Assembly (NCBI GenBank): GCA_028344855.1
Contig: JAOMCC010000003.1
Span: 1 to 62,375 of the forward strand
From: Nitrosomonadales bacterium
Lineage (GTDB): Bacteria; Pseudomonadota; Gammaproteobacteria; Burkholderiales; Methylophilaceae
Direction of reading: 5' to 3'
DNA length: 62,375 nt
Shown one piece after another: positions 9,644-22,469 of this stretch. The notes below the pieces were generated by a model. The model was not told the DNA's origin and did no database searches. It saw only the letters and a list, made by a program, of their open reading frames with translations. Position numbers and translations under genes: made by a program. Position 1 is the first letter of the stretch, and every line of letters starts with the position of its first letter.

Positions 9644-11454
9644 AAGTTACCCGTGTTTATATAAGTATCAAAAACTTTTTTTGCAATTGGTCCAGCTGTA
9701 GACCCACCATGTCCTCCATTTTCAACAACTATAGATACAACAAGTTTTGGATTATCAGAGGGTGCAAAAGCAATAAAAAGAGCATGATCTTTTAGTCTAT
9801 CAGGAAGGATAGACTCATCATAAATTTCATCTTTTTTTAAACCAAATACTTGGGAAGTACCTGTTTTTGCTGACATAGAATAATTTGAAGTTCTTCCAAT
9901 AAACGCTGCTGTACCTCCTTCTTGAGTTACAAGAGACATACCCTCTTTAATTAAATTTATATCAATATTATTACTTTCTAAATATTTCGAATTTATTTTC
10001 TTCAAATGAGAAACATGATCTTTTTTAAATAGATGGGGACGTATATTTTTAATATTAATGAGTTTTGCAGTAGCTAATGCTAATTGAATAGGAGTTGTTT
10101 GAGTGTAACCTTGACCTATTGCAGTTATGGCTGTCTCACCTTGATACCATTTTTTATTGAATTTCTTTTTTTTCCATTCTGCGTTAGCAATCAAACCTTT
10201 TTTTTCATTTGGTATATCAATATTAGTTTTTTCTCCAAAACCAAATCTCTTTAAAACCTTATTTAATTTGGGGATTCCTAATTCAATACCAAGTCCATAA
10301 AAAAAAGTATCGCATGAAACAGCTATAGCTTTAACTAGGTCTACTTCACCATGACCACCTTTTTTCCAGTCCTTGAATATTTTTGATGAATTTGGCATTT
10401 TAAAAAACCCTTTATCTATGATAGAAAAAGGAGGTCGTCTAACATTATTTTCTAAAGCTGCTAAAGCAACAAATGGTTTAAGCGTTGAACCTGGTGGGTA
10501 TATTCCCGATACAACTCTATCTAATAAAGGTTTATGAATTGAATCGTTTAGTCTTTTCCAATTAGCTTCATCGATACCATTCGTAAATAAATTAGGGTTA
10601 TAAGTTGGTTGACTAACGTAAGCTAATATCTCTCCATTTTCTGGATTCATGGCGACTAGCGCCCCCTTATAATTTCCAAAAGCCTTTTCAGCAATTTTTT
10701 GTAGTTTGTAATCTATACTTAGAGCTATATCATCTCCATGCATAGGTTCAATTGTTTCAATTGTTCTAATAACTTTATTATTAGCATCAACTTCAATTTT
10801 TTTATATCCAGGAAACCCATGAAGTTTATTTTCGTAAAAATATTCAATACCAGTTTTTCCTATATGATCTAAACCTAAATAACTTTCGTAAACATTTTGC
10901 TTTTTTAAATTAATAATATCTTTTTTGTTAATCCTATTAATGTGGCCTATAAAATGTGCGCCTGATTCTTGTTTCGGATAAGATCTAGAGAATTTATGTT
11001 TTAAAAGAATATATGGATATCTATATTGATTAGCTACAAACTTTGCAACTTCAATATTTGTTAGATTTACTTTAATTGGAAGAGTTGATGAATAATGACT
11101 TTCTTTAAGAATTTTTTTATATTTTCTTATATCATTTTTTGTTATTTGAACAACACCAATTAATTGATTTTTTAATTCATAAATATCTAATTTTTGCTCA
11201 GGATTTATTTCTAATGTGTATATTAGTTTATTTTCAGCAAGTATTTCTCCATTTCGATCTAAAATTTGACCTCTAATGGGTGGAATTGGAATAACCTTAA
11301 TACTATTATTTTTAGAAAGAGATGAATATAAATCAAATTGGGATACTTGCAAGTAAAAAAACTTTACCAACAAAATAAGAAAAATAAATATTATCAACCC
11401 AAAAATAAAATTTAGTCTTTTTTTAAAGGTGTATTTAAATTTATATAAATCCAT
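9640..11454 (-). CDS. mrdA: Penicillin-binding protein 2
   Basis: Transpeptidase SxxK (GSTLKP), SCD, KTGTSQ; 604 aa. Confidence 0.96.
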   Translation of the reverse strand: MDLYKFKYTFKKRLNFIFGLIIFIFLILLVKFFYLQVSQFDLYSSLSKNNSIKVIPIPPIRGQILDRNGEILAENKLIYTLEINPEQKLDIYELKNQLIGVVQITKNDIRKYKKILKESHYSSTLPIKVNLTNIEVAKFVANQYRYPYILLKHKFSRSYPKQESGAHFIGHINRINKKDIINLKKQNVYESYLGLDHIGKTGIEYFYENKLHGFPGYKKIEVDANNKVIRTIETIEPMHGDDIALSIDYKLQKIAEKAFGNYKGALVAMNPENGEILAYVSQPTYNPNLFTNGIDEANWKRLNDSIHKPLLDRVVSGIYPPGSTLKPFVALAALENNVRRPPFSIIDKGFFKMPNSSKIFKDWKKGGHGEVDLVKAIAVSCDTFFYGLGIELGIPKLNKVLKRFGFGEKTNIDIPNEKKGLIANAEWKKKKFNKKWYQGETAITAIGQGYTQTTPIQLALATAKLINIKNIRPHLFKKDHVSHLKKINSKYLESNNIDINLIKEGMSLVTQEGGTAAFIGRTSNYSMSAKTGTSQVFGLKKDEIYDESILPDRLKDHALFIAFAPSDNPKLVVSIVVENGGHGGSTAGPIAKKVFDTYINTGNL

Positions 11455-11457
11455 AAA

Positions 11458-11946
11458 TTATTTAGAAGAAAATTTTATGATAATTAGTTTTGTTATTAAG
11501 TACGCAAAAAAAGTTAAAATTCCTTGTACTAAAAGTAAACTAGGAGATCTAAATATATCATGGCTTTGAGAAGTTACCCACAATATAAAAAAACTATTTA
11601 CTATTAAAAAAATACTTAAAGTTGATTGCTGTATTTCAGTCTTGATAATAAGTAGTTTATTGACAAGGAAAGATAAAAGAAAAATAGTTATGAAAATTAG
11701 GGCATGCTGACCCATGAGCTGACCTGTAAATAAATCAACTATCAAGCCAAGAATCACAAGCTTATATAAGTTTAAATTAGCTTTATTGCTTATTATAAAA
11801 GCAATGACTAGTCCAATGAAATAATTAGGCATATTTCGAGGGTCCGTAATACCATAAATACCTATATTTGATAGAAATAGTGATATAAATATAAGAATAA
11901 AAAATAAGTAATTTTCTTTTTCTTGATTATTATATTTTTTAATCAT
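11458..11946 (-). CDS. mreD: Rod shape-determining protein MreD
   Basis: Hydrophobic 162 aa between mrdA and mreC; LGLIVDLFTGQLMGQHALIF. Confidence 0.88.
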   Translation of the reverse strand: MIKKYNNQEKENYLFFILIFISLFLSNIGIYGITDPRNMPNYFIGLVIAFIISNKANLNLYKLVILGLIVDLFTGQLMGQHALIFITIFLLSFLVNKLLIIKTEIQQSTLSIFLIVNSFFILWVTSQSHDIFRSPSLLLVQGILTFFAYLITKLIIIKFSSK

Positions 11947-12787
11947 TTTTATTTATTTTAAGAACTGTTAATTGTGAAAAGGTAGTAGGTTGAAAAAAGG
12001 GAGTTACTAAAATATAGTTAAATTTTGGAGATTTAGTGGGGTTAATCTTAGTAACTACTCCAATTTTTATCCCTTTAGGATAAATACCATCAACACCTGA
12101 TGTTATAAAAATATCTCCAATTTTAATAAAAGAACTTGCTGGAAAAAGAGGAATTTCTAATTCACTGTTACCATTTCCATAAAGAATTATATTTTCTTTT
12201 CCAGTATCTAAAACAGCAGGAACTGCAAAAGTTTTTGATGTAATTGGTTTTATTTCACTATAGTTTCTTGATGTGTTTATTATTTGCCCAACTAGTCCAC
12301 TATTATTAATTACTGCAGAACTATTTTCAATACTATCTTTATAGCCTTTATTGATAGTTAATATTGAATATCCATTTCTAACATTTGGTAAAACTATTTC
12401 AGCATTTTGACCTACTATATCGAATTCTTTATGAATTTTTAATAATTTTCTTAGTTGGGTATTTTCTGATTTGAGTAGTTTATTTTCTTGAATTTTAATA
12501 GATAGATCATATATTTCTTTTTCAAGTATTTGATTTTCTTGTGTAAGAAGTCTGACTGTATTAAAAGATTTTTTACTATTATGGAATATCTCAATAGGTA
12601 AATTTATTATATAATTGATTGGGACAATTATTAATGATAATTCAGATTTAATTTTTGTTGATAGGTTATATCGAAAATCAAAACCCATAATAATTATACA
12701 TATTAAAAATAATACTAAGAAAGTAAATAAAGGAAATGCATTTCGGTTGAAAAGTTTTAAATTATTGCTGTTTGCTTTTTTTGCCAT
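11939..12787 (-). CDS. mreC: Rod shape-determining protein MreC
   Basis: TM plus coiled coil, QNAEIVLPNVRNGYSILTINKGYKDSIE, DIFITSGVDGIYPKGIKIGVV. Confidence 0.93.
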   Translation of the reverse strand: MAKKANSNNLKLFNRNAFPLFTFLVLFLICIIIMGFDFRYNLSTKIKSELSLIIVPINYIINLPIEIFHNSKKSFNTVRLLTQENQILEKEIYDLSIKIQENKLLKSENTQLRKLLKIHKEFDIVGQNAEIVLPNVRNGYSILTINKGYKDSIENSSAVINNSGLVGQIINTSRNYSEIKPITSKTFAVPAVLDTGKENIILYGNGNSELEIPLFPASSFIKIGDIFITSGVDGIYPKGIKIGVVTKINPTKSPKFNYILVTPFFQPTTFSQLTVLKINKND

Positions 12788-12789
12788 TT

Positions 12790-13851
<1,062 letters not shown>

Positions 13852-13965
13852 TTATCTTTAATATTAAGTTATTTTCGAGTTTCTAAATAAAAACATTTTT
13901 AAACCCATGTATAATAACTGATTATTTGCAATTCCTTAAAAAAAAATTATTAATTTTATTAAACT

Positions 13966-14253
13966 ATGAGTATAAAAAAAGAAGAAATTAAAAAAATTGC
14001 ACATTTGGCAAGAATAAAAGTTTCTCAAGAGGAGCTTGATCAAGTTGAAAAAAAACTTGATGGGATTATGACTTTGATTGAAAAAATGCAAGAGGTCAAT
14101 ACAGAGTCAATTGAGCCAATGTCTCATGCTCTTGATATTGATCAACCATTAAGAGAAGATAAAGTCACAGAAAAAGATATTCGAGATAAATCACTTTCTT
14201 TAGCTCCTCACGCAGATAAAGATCTTTTCATCGTCCCTCAAGTTATAGAATAA
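13966..14253 (+). CDS. gatC: Asp-tRNA(Asn)/Glu-tRNA(Gln) amidotransferase subunit C
   Basis: 95 aa, [14 protein letters not shown]...PLREDKV. Confidence 0.95.
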   Translation: MSIKKEEIKKIAHLARIKVSQEELDQVEKKLDGIMTLIEKMQEVNTESIEPMSHALDIDQPLREDKVTEKDIRDKSLSLAPHADKDLFIVPQVIE

Positions 14254-14254
14254 A

Positions 14255-15709
14255 ATGTTAAATTTGTCTCTTAAAGAACTTTCTCTTGCTTTAGGGAGTA
14301 AGAAGTTTACCAGTGTTGAATTAACACAATTTTTTCTTAATCGAATAAAAAAGTTTAATTCTTCACTTAATGCATTTATTACTATTGATGAAGAGAAGAG
14401 TTTGGCAATGGCAAAAAAATCTGACCAACTAATTCAATCAGGAAGTAAATCTTGTTTAACTGGAATACCAATAGCACAAAAAGATATTTTTTGTGCCGAT
14501 GGATGGAAAACTACTTGTGGTTCAAAAATGTTAGAAAATTTCATCGCTCCCTATAATTCAACTGTTATTAAGAAATTTAATGAATCTGGAGCAGTTAATA
14601 TTGGCAAAACAAATATGGATGAATTTGCAATGGGATCCTCTAATGAAACTTCTTATTTTGGAACAGTTAAAAATCCTTGGAATCATGATTGTGTTCCAGG
14701 TGGAAGTTCTGGAGGAAGTGCAGCAGCAGTTGCAGCAAGGCTAGCTCCAGCAGCTACTGGAACTGACACTGGGGGATCTATCAGACAACCTGCGTCACTT
14801 TGCGGTTTTACTGGGCTAAAGCCTACTTATGGTCTTGTCTCTCGTTATGGAATGATTGCTTTTGCTTCTAGTTTAGACCAAGCAGGACCTATGGCAATTA
14901 GTGCCGAAGATTGTGCATTAATGTTAGAAGTTATGACAGGATATGATAATAAAGACTCAACAAGTATCAATAGAAAAAAACAAAATTATACAAATTGCCT
15001 TGATGAGAAAATAGAAGGTGTCAGAATTGGAGTACCCAAAGAATTTTTTGAAGATACTTTAAATCCTGATGTCCAAAAAGTGGTTCAAGAAGCATTAACA
15101 CAGTATGAAAAATTGGGAGCAAAAATTATAAATATTTCACTCCCAAATAATTTTTTAGCAATTCCAGCATATTATGTAATTGCTCCAGCAGAAGCTTCTA
15201 GTAATTTATCCAGATATGACGGGGTACGATATGGGTATAGAACCAAAGAATATGATGATTTAATGGATATGTATTTTAAGACTAGACAAGAGGGTTTTGG
15301 AGATGAAGTTAAAAGAAGAATTTTGATTGGTACTTATGTTCTTAGTGCAGGCTATTTCGATGCTTATTATCTTAAGGCACAAAAGATAAGAAGATTAATT
15401 GCTAATGATTTTAAACATGCTTATGAAAAATGTGATGTTATTTTGGGACCATCAGCACCTTCAGTAGCTTTTAATTCAGGTGAAAAACAAGAAGACCCAC
15501 TTGCAATGTACATGCAAGACATTTTTACAATTTCAACAAATCTTGCCGGCTTACCAGCTATGAGCGTTCCAGCTGGATTTATTAAAGATCTTCCAGTAGG
15601 TCTTCAGTTAATAGGAAATCATTTTGAAGAAAGTAAGATTCTCAACATGGCTCACGTTTATCAACAAAACACTGATTGGCATTTACATAAGCCTAAAGGA
15701 ATAGATTAA
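14255..15709 (+). CDS. gatA: Asp-tRNA(Asn)/Glu-tRNA(Gln) amidotransferase subunit A
   Basis: Amidase signature [32 protein letters not shown]. Confidence 0.97.
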   Translation: MLNLSLKELSLALGSKKFTSVELTQFFLNRIKKFNSSLNAFITIDEEKSLAMAKKSDQLIQSGSKSCLTGIPIAQKDIFCADGWKTTCGSKMLENFIAPYNSTVIKKFNESGAVNIGKTNMDEFAMGSSNETSYFGTVKNPWNHDCVPGGSSGGSAAAVAARLAPAATGTDTGGSIRQPASLCGFTGLKPTYGLVSRYGMIAFASSLDQAGPMAISAEDCALMLEVMTGYDNKDSTSINRKKQNYTNCLDEKIEGVRIGVPKEFFEDTLNPDVQKVVQEALTQYEKLGAKIINISLPNNFLAIPAYYVIAPAEASSNLSRYDGVRYGYRTKEYDDLMDMYFKTRQEGFGDEVKRRILIGTYVLSAGYFDAYYLKAQKIRRLIANDFKHAYEKCDVILGPSAPSVAFNSGEKQEDPLAMYMQDIFTISTNLAGLPAMSVPAGFIKDLPVGLQLIGNHFEESKILNMAHVYQQNTDWHLHKPKGID

Positions 15710-17142
15710 TGAATTGGGATATTGTAATTGGAATTGAAACACATGTGCAGTTGAAAACGAATACAAAACAATTTTCTGGTGCCCCTGTAGAATTTGGAAA
15801 AGAGCCAAATTCACAAGCTTGTTTGGTTAGTATGGCTTATCCAGGAGTCCTTCCAGTTCTTAATAAAGAGTCAGTGAATAGTGCAATTCGTTTTGGCCTT
15901 TCAATAGAGGCTGAAATTGCTTCAAGATCAATATTTGCTCGAAAAAATTATTTTTATCCAGATTTACCTAAAGGCTATCAAATTAGTCAATTTGAATTAC
16001 CAATAGTAGGAAAAGGTAAACTATCAATTGATATTGGAGATGATTTAAAAGAAGTAAGAATTCTCAGAGCTCATTTAGAAGAAGACGCCGGCAAGTCATC
16101 GCATGGTGTAATTGAGGGTAAATCTGGTATTGATTTAAATCGAGCAGGGACTCCTTTACTTGAAATTGTAACTGAACCAGATATGAGCTCAGCCGAAGAG
16201 GCGGTAACTTATGCAAAAAAACTTCATAATTTAGTTCAATGGATAGGAATATGCGATGGCAATATGCAGGAGGGAAGTTTTCGTTGCGATGTAAATGTAT
16301 CAGTTAAAAAGAAGGATACTGACGTACTCGGTACTAGAAGAGAAATTAAAAATTTAAATTCTTTTCGATTTATCAAGCAAGCAATAGATTATGAGGTTAA
16401 CTGGCAAATCGAAAGACTTGAGGATGGAGGAGAAATAGAACAAGCGACAATTCTATTTGATCCAGAATCTGGTGAAACAAGATCAATGAGATCAAAAGAA
16501 GAAGCTAATGATTATAGATATTTTCCAGATCCAGATTTATTACCTTTAATTATTTCTGATGAAGATATTAAAAAAATAAAAAAATTAATGCCTGAATTAC
16601 CAGAAGAAATGAAATTGCGCTTTGAAAAAGATTTAGGTTTGTCAGCCTATGATGCTGAAGGAATTACATCTAGTCTTGACGTCACCCAATATTTTTTAAG
16701 CCTTATAGATTTAGGAGTTAATCCCAAATTGTCAGCGAATTGGATTCTTGGAAATTTATTTTCTAAATTGAAAGAAAAAGATATTGGTATTGAAAACAGC
16801 CCAATTCCTCCAAAAAAATTAAGTTCTTTAATTAGTCGTATTCAAGATAAAACGATTTCAAATAATGCAGCAAAACAGATATTTGAAATTTTGTGGGAAG
16901 ATTCAGATAAAGAAGTAGATTTAATAATTGATGAACTTGGCCTAAAACAAATATCTGATAGCAATAAAATTGATGAAATAGTTGACGAAGTGATGAAAAC
17001 CAATTCAGCTATGGTGGAGGAGTTCAAATCAGGCAAAGATAAAGCTTTTAATGCTCTTATTGGGCAAGTAATGAAAGCATCTAAAGGAAAAGCAAATCCT
17101 TCTCAAGTTGCTTCTATTTTAAAAGAAAAACTTTCTAAATAA
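15709..17142 (+). CDS. gatB: Asp-tRNA(Asn)/Glu-tRNA(Gln) amidotransferase subunit B
   Basis: IGIETHVQLKT, FYPDLPKGYQISQ, RAHLEEDAGKSSH. Confidence 0.97.
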   Translation: MNWDIVIGIETHVQLKTNTKQFSGAPVEFGKEPNSQACLVSMAYPGVLPVLNKESVNSAIRFGLSIEAEIASRSIFARKNYFYPDLPKGYQISQFELPIVGKGKLSIDIGDDLKEVRILRAHLEEDAGKSSHGVIEGKSGIDLNRAGTPLLEIVTEPDMSSAEEAVTYAKKLHNLVQWIGICDGNMQEGSFRCDVNVSVKKKDTDVLGTRREIKNLNSFRFIKQAIDYEVNWQIERLEDGGEIEQATILFDPESGETRSMRSKEEANDYRYFPDPDLLPLIISDEDIKKIKKLMPELPEEMKLRFEKDLGLSAYDAEGITSSLDVTQYFLSLIDLGVNPKLSANWILGNLFSKLKEKDIGIENSPIPPKKLSSLISRIQDKTISNNAAKQIFEILWEDSDKEVDLIIDELGLKQISDSNKIDEIVDEVMKTNSAMVEEFKSGKDKAFNALIGQVMKASKGKANPSQVASILKEKLSK

Positions 17143-17776
17143 CCCCATAAGTTTTTTGAAAATTTTTAATTAATTCTAATTCATTATTAAAACCATTAAC
17201 TGATTCTAAATAATTAACAATATCCTCCAAAGTAATAATTGAAAATACTGGTATTGAATATTTTATTGCAATTTCTTGAGTTGCAGATAATGAATCTTCA
17301 CCTTTTTCTTGTCGATCTATCGCTACAATGACTCCAACTATATGGGCTCCGCTATTTTTGATTAGATTATAAGATTCACTAATTGACGTTCCAGCAGAAA
17401 TAACATCATCTAAAATTAGTACTTTACCTTTAATTGGAGATCCAATAATTTGCCCACCTTCACCATGATCTTTTATTTCTTTTCTATTAAAAGAATATGG
17501 AGCATTAATATCTTTATTTGATAAAGCTACAGAAGCTGAACTAACAATTGGGATTCCTTTGTAAGCTGGACCAAAAATTAAATCAAATTCTATTTTTGTG
17601 TCTATAATTTTATTAGCGTAAAATTCACCAAGTAACTTAAGACTTTTACCGTCATTGAATTTGCCTAGATTAAAAAAATAAGGGCTATTACGCCCAGCTT
17701 TGGTTATAAAATCACCAAATTGGAGCACTTTTTTTTCTATTGCAAACTCAATAAATAATGAAGTAGATGATGTCAT
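17135..17776 (-). CDS. pyrE: Orotate phosphoribosyltransferase
   Basis: FGPAYKGIPI, PRPP-binding VLILDDVISAGTS. Confidence 0.95.
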   Translation of the reverse strand: MTSSTSLFIEFAIEKKVLQFGDFITKAGRNSPYFFNLGKFNDGKSLKLLGEFYANKIIDTKIEFDLIFGPAYKGIPIVSSASVALSNKDINAPYSFNRKEIKDHGEGGQIIGSPIKGKVLILDDVISAGTSISESYNLIKNSGAHIVGVIVAIDRQEKGEDSLSATQEIAIKYSIPVFSIITLEDIVNYLESVNGFNNELELIKNFQKTYGVI

Positions 17777-17792
17777 ATAAAATAAATTTTTT

Positions 17793-18569
17793 ATGAAGAT
17801 TATAACCCTAAATTTAAATGGAATCCGTTCTGCATCAAGAAAAGGTTTTTATGATTGGTTTCCTAATCAAAAAGCAGATTTTGTGTGTCTTCAAGAATTG
17901 AAAGCTCATCAAGAGGATTTAGACGAACAGATGAAGGCACCCAAAGGATATTTTGGCAATTTTAGTTATGCAAATAAAAAAGGTTATAGTGGGGTTGGTA
18001 TATATTCTAAAGAAGAGCCTAATAATATTATTACTAAAATTGGTATTCCTGAATTAGACGATGAAGGACGTTATATTGAAATTAATTTAGATAAAATTAG
18101 TATTATTTCAATATATTTACCTTCAGGCTCTAGTGGTGAAGAAAGACAGAGATTTAAATATAAAGTTTTAGATAAAATTTTAGCAGTCTTAAAAAAGAAA
18201 TTAAAAATAGGTAAAAATATTGTTATTTGTGGAGACTTTAATATTGCTCACCATGAAATAGACTTAAAAAATTTTAAAGGTAATAAAAAGAACTCTGGAT
18301 TTCTTCTAGAAGAGAGAGCTTGGCTCTCTAAATTGTTTATAGAAGTTGGTTGGGTAGATATCTATCGCAATCTTTATCCACAAAAAAGGGAAGAAGGTTA
18401 TACCTGGTGGAGCAACAGAGGGCAGGCTTGGGCAAAAAATGTTGGATGGCGTATTGATTACCAAATTACTAATCAAGAATTAGCAAAGAAGGCAAAAAAA
18501 GCAAATGTCTTTAAAACAAGAAGGTTTAGTGATCATGCTCCCTTAATAATTCATTATGATGATTTTTGA
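17793..18569 (+). CDS. xth: Exodeoxyribonuclease III / AP endonuclease
   Basis: LNLNGIRSASRKGF, LQELKA, GDFNIAH, WRIDYQ, SDHAPL. Confidence 0.95.
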   Translation: MKIITLNLNGIRSASRKGFYDWFPNQKADFVCLQELKAHQEDLDEQMKAPKGYFGNFSYANKKGYSGVGIYSKEEPNNIITKIGIPELDDEGRYIEINLDKISIISIYLPSGSSGEERQRFKYKVLDKILAVLKKKLKIGKNIVICGDFNIAHHEIDLKNFKGNKKNSGFLLEERAWLSKLFIEVGWVDIYRNLYPQKREEGYTWWSNRGQAWAKNVGWRIDYQITNQELAKKAKKANVFKTRRFSDHAPLIIHYDDF

Positions 18570-19792
18570 TTCCATGGTGCAATCTTAAATAGCAAAAGCA
18601 TCCCAGGTATAGCTATAACTGCACAAAAAATATAAAAGTTATACCACCCAAAAAATTCAACGAGATAGCCAGTTGACGCATTTGTAAATGTTCTAGGCAC
18701 TGAAGCTAAACCAGTAAATAACGCAAATTGAGTTGCTGTATATTTTGGATGAGTCGTTTTTGCAATATAAGCTATGAAAGCAGTAGTTCCTAGACCAGCT
18801 GCAAAAAATTCTAAGCCAACTGTAATTCCCAAGATTAAATTGTTATCTCCGGACATTGCAAGCCATGCAAAACTCAAGGTTGCAAACATTTGCATAAATC
18901 CAAATATCCACAAAGCTTTGTTAATACCAAGTTTTATCATCCATATACCTCCGGCTAATCCACCAATAATACCTGGCCATAACCCAGCATTTTTAGCAAT
19001 TACTCCTATTTCAGTCATTGAAAAACCAAGGTCTAGATAAAATGGTGTAGCAAGTGCAGTTGCCATACTGTCACCAATTTTGTATAAGAAAATAAAAAGA
19101 AGAATAAGAAGAGCACCTTTTATTCCTTTGCGATTTTTAAATTCTTTAAAAGGTTGAATAACAGCGTCTTTTAAAGTCCTAGGAACTCCATGCTTTAATA
19201 AAGGTTCTTTGATCATTAGAGTCATAAAAATACCTGGTAACATAAATAATCCTGTTACTAAGAAAACAAACTCCCAATCAAAAAAATCAGCAAGGATTAA
19301 AGATAAAGAACCAGGAATGAGACTAGAAATTTTATATGCATTAACATGGATAGCATTACCTATACCTAATTCATGATCAGAAAGTAATTCTCTTCTATAG
19401 GCATCTATAACAACATCTTGGCTGGCACTAAAGAAAGCAATGACAGTTGAGATTATTATAACTACAATTAATTGACTCTTAGGCTCGAAGAGACCAAAGC
19501 TACAAATTGTTGCTAAAAGTAATAGTTGAAAAATAATTAGCCATCCTCTTCGCCGACCCATACCAAAAGAGAATCTATCAAAAATAGGAGCCCAAATAAA
19601 TTTCCAAGTAAATGGAAATTGGATGAGTGCAAATAGCCCTATAGTTTTAAGATCAATTCCACTAGTACTTAACCATGCAGGAAGAAGGCTAATTAGAATG
19701 AATAAAGGTAGGCCAGAGGTAAAGCCTGTGAAAATACAGATAAGCATTTTCTTTGTGAGTAAATCACGCCAAATTATTGATGAACTCGACAT
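18554..19792 (-). CDS. ampG: AmpG-family MFS muropeptide permease
   Basis: 412 aa, GFTSGLPLFI, FSASQDVVIDAYRRELL typical of AmpG. Confidence 0.88.
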   Translation of the reverse strand: MSSSSIIWRDLLTKKMLICIFTGFTSGLPLFILISLLPAWLSTSGIDLKTIGLFALIQFPFTWKFIWAPIFDRFSFGMGRRRGWLIIFQLLLLATICSFGLFEPKSQLIVVIIISTVIAFFSASQDVVIDAYRRELLSDHELGIGNAIHVNAYKISSLIPGSLSLILADFFDWEFVFLVTGLFMLPGIFMTLMIKEPLLKHGVPRTLKDAVIQPFKEFKNRKGIKGALLILLFIFLYKIGDSMATALATPFYLDLGFSMTEIGVIAKNAGLWPGIIGGLAGGIWMIKLGINKALWIFGFMQMFATLSFAWLAMSGDNNLILGITVGLEFFAAGLGTTAFIAYIAKTTHPKYTATQFALFTGLASVPRTFTNASTGYLVEFFGWYNFYIFCAVIAIPGMLLLFKIAPWNQKSS

Positions 19793-19799
19793 CTTTTAG

Positions 19800-20399
19800 C
19801 TAACGATTTACCAAGCTATATAGGGCAAGCGCACCAAGCAAATTGGGAAAGAACTTTACTGACTTAGTATCAGTAAGAACTAATCTATCAACAATTTGAT
19901 ATTTATTTGATTTACATAAATTATCAAAATCTTTAATTGTACATAAATGAACATTTGGAGTGTTAAACCATGAATAAGGTAATTCTTTTGATTTAGGCAT
20001 CACTCCACGGATTGTTTGAATTCTATCTCTCCAATAACCAAAATTCGGAAATGTAACAATTACTTGCTTTCCAACTCTTAGCATCTCATTAAGAATTTCT
20101 TCTGTATTATGCATTGATTGGATTGTTTTAGATAAGATTACAACATCAAATGAATTATCCTCAAATTCTGGTAATCCAGCTTCTATGTCTACTTGAAGAA
20201 CATTAACTCCTGCTTTTAGAGATTTTAACCAGTTGTCAGGGTCTTTTTCAATTCCGTATCCAGTAGTGTTTCTTTCTTTCTTCAAGTAGTTTAATAATTC
20301 TCCATCACCACAACCAAGGTCTAGAACCTTAGAATTTGGTGCTACCCAATTAGCTATTATTGGAAAATCATACCTAGAATTTTTCTTTTTAAAGACCAT
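19800..20399 (-). CDS. metW: Methionine biosynthesis methyltransferase MetW
   Basis: SAM motif KVLDLGCGDGELL; YWRDR...RGVMPKSKELPYSWFNTPNVHLCTIKDF; adjacent metX. Confidence 0.93.
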   Translation of the reverse strand: MVFKKKNSRYDFPIIANWVAPNSKVLDLGCGDGELLNYLKKERNTTGYGIEKDPDNWLKSLKAGVNVLQVDIEAGLPEFEDNSFDVVILSKTIQSMHNTEEILNEMLRVGKQVIVTFPNFGYWRDRIQTIRGVMPKSKELPYSWFNTPNVHLCTIKDFDNLCKSNKYQIVDRLVLTDTKSVKFFPNLLGALALYSLVNR

Positions 20400-21529
20400 C
20401 AGTTTCTTAACATTTCTTTAAAGTAAGATTCTAAAATTGCATGATATCTTGGTTCAGTCATTAAAAAAGCATCATGTCCGCTAGCAGCAGTAATTTCTGC
20501 ATATTTAACATTAATATTATTATCTAAAAGTGCTTTAACAATCTCTTTAGATCGGTTTGGTGAGAAACGCCAATCACTTGTAAAAGCAACAACAAGAACT
20601 TTAGATTTAATTTTTTTAAAGATTTTGCTTAGATTTTTTTTATTTCCATTTGCAGGGTCATAATAATCTAAAGCTTTAGTCATTCTAATATATGTATTTG
20701 CATCAAATTCCTCTGCAAATTTGTCTCCTTGATAATTTAAATAAGATTCAATTTCAAATTCTGTATTAAAATCATATTGATAACTCTTATTTTTTTGTTT
20801 CCTACCAAATTTTGAACCCATAACGTCGTCTGATAAATAAGTTATGTGACCTAGCATTCTTGCAATTCTTAGCCCTCTTTTTGGAAGTTTCTTTTTTTCA
20901 TAATAGTTACCTTTGTTAAAATCTGGATCTGTAATAATTGATTGCCTCGCAACTTCATTAAATGCAATGTTTTGAGCAGTTAGATTTGGTGCAGCTGCTA
21001 TTACAATCGCATGTTCTATTTTTTCGGGGTATTGAATAGACCATTGAATAGCTTGCATTCCACCTAGACTTCCACCAATTACAGCTGCTAATTTTGAAAT
21101 ATTTAGATATGTTATTAATGCTTCATGGGAATTTACCCAATCTTCAACTGTGGTAATTGGAAATTTTGATCCCCACGGTTTGTTTGTTTTTTTGTTGATA
21201 GATTTTGGTCCAGAACTTCCATCGCTTCCACCTAAATTATTTATACCTATTACAAAGAATTTATTTGTGTCTAAGGGTTTATTTGGTCCTATGAGATTAT
21301 CCCACCATCCTGGATGTTTATCCTTAGAAGAATATTTTCCAGCTAAATGATGGTTTCCAGAAAGAGCATGACAAACTAAAACAGCATTATTTCTTTTTGC
21401 GTTAAGTTTGCCATAAGTTTCATATACTAAAGAATATTCTTTTAATACTTTTCCACTTTGTAGCCTCAAAGAATTGGAGGATTTAAAGATTTTTGTTTTA
21501 ACAATGCCAATACTATTCTTTGTAGTCAT
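20399..21529 (-). CDS. metX: Homoserine O-acyltransferase MetX
   Basis: [38 protein letters not shown]. Confidence 0.94.
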   Translation of the reverse strand: MTTKNSIGIVKTKIFKSSNSLRLQSGKVLKEYSLVYETYGKLNAKRNNAVLVCHALSGNHHLAGKYSSKDKHPGWWDNLIGPNKPLDTNKFFVIGINNLGGSDGSSGPKSINKKTNKPWGSKFPITTVEDWVNSHEALITYLNISKLAAVIGGSLGGMQAIQWSIQYPEKIEHAIVIAAAPNLTAQNIAFNEVARQSIITDPDFNKGNYYEKKKLPKRGLRIARMLGHITYLSDDVMGSKFGRKQKNKSYQYDFNTEFEIESYLNYQGDKFAEEFDANTYIRMTKALDYYDPANGNKKNLSKIFKKIKSKVLVVAFTSDWRFSPNRSKEIVKALLDNNINVKYAEITAASGHDAFLMTEPRYHAILESYFKEMLRN

Positions 21530-21563
21530 ATGTGAATTATACTATTGAGTGTTAATTAAAACA

Positions 21564-22469
21564 TCAAATTTTAATTACACCTGATGTTATTCTGTAAATT
21601 TTGTTTATGTCTTGTTTTTGTTTTATTTTTATAAAATTATTTTTTTGAAATAATTCTTTGACTTTTCTTGATTGATTGTAACCATGTTCAATATATAAAG
21701 CTCCATTTGATTTCAAAAAGTTTGGACTTAATTTGATTATTTTTGTTATGTCTGCATACCCTTTTTGTTCAGAAATTAATGCATTTTTCGGCTCAAAAAG
21801 TAATTCTTTATTTTTTAAATGGGTATCTATTTTATTTATATAGGGAGGATTACTTACAATTAAATCAAATTTTTTATTAGAAATTTTTTCAAACCAATCA
21901 CTTTTTAATGTGGATATATTTTTTAGTTTGTGAAAAAAAATATTTTTTTTTGTGATAAAAAGAGCTTTGGATGACAAATCAGTAAGAAGAACCTTTGCCT
22001 TCTTGAATTTACTTGCAAGAACAATACCAATCACTCCTGATCCAGTTCCTAAATCAAGAATAGTTAAATTTTCTTTTTTTTGATAATTGTTAAGAATTAA
22101 ATCAATCATTAATTCAGTATCTTGTCTTGGAATTAATACATGTGAATTTACAAAAAATTTCATATCGTAAAATTTCCACTCTTTTAAAATATATGCAAGA
22201 GGTTTGAAAGATAATCTTTCTTTTACATACCCCATTATTTTTTTAAATTTTTCTGGTTTAATTAGCTCATTAGAATTTTTAATTAAATATTGGTGTTGGA
22301 CTTTAAGCGTGTGTTCGATTATAAATCTTGCCTCCAACCTTGCTTCTCTTAAGCTAAGGCTGAGATTTTCTGAGAGTAGTTTAGTAATTTCTGAATAAAT
22401 TTTTTGAATGAATAATGACTCATTCGAAGAGTTAAAAATTTTTTGATAGTGTTGATTAATCCTCATCAA
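21564..22469 (-). CDS. prmC: Release factor glutamine methyltransferase
   Basis: NPPY motif ([11 protein letters not shown]), [20 protein letters not shown]. Confidence 0.94.
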   Translation of the reverse strand: MMRINQHYQKIFNSSNESLFIQKIYSEITKLLSENLSLSLREARLEARFIIEHTLKVQHQYLIKNSNELIKPEKFKKIMGYVKERLSFKPLAYILKEWKFYDMKFFVNSHVLIPRQDTELMIDLILNNYQKKENLTILDLGTGSGVIGIVLASKFKKAKVLLTDLSSKALFITKKNIFFHKLKNISTLKSDWFEKISNKKFDLIVSNPPYINKIDTHLKNKELLFEPKNALISEQKGYADITKIIKLSPNFLKSNGALYIEHGYNQSRKVKELFQKNNFIKIKQKQDINKIYRITSGVIKI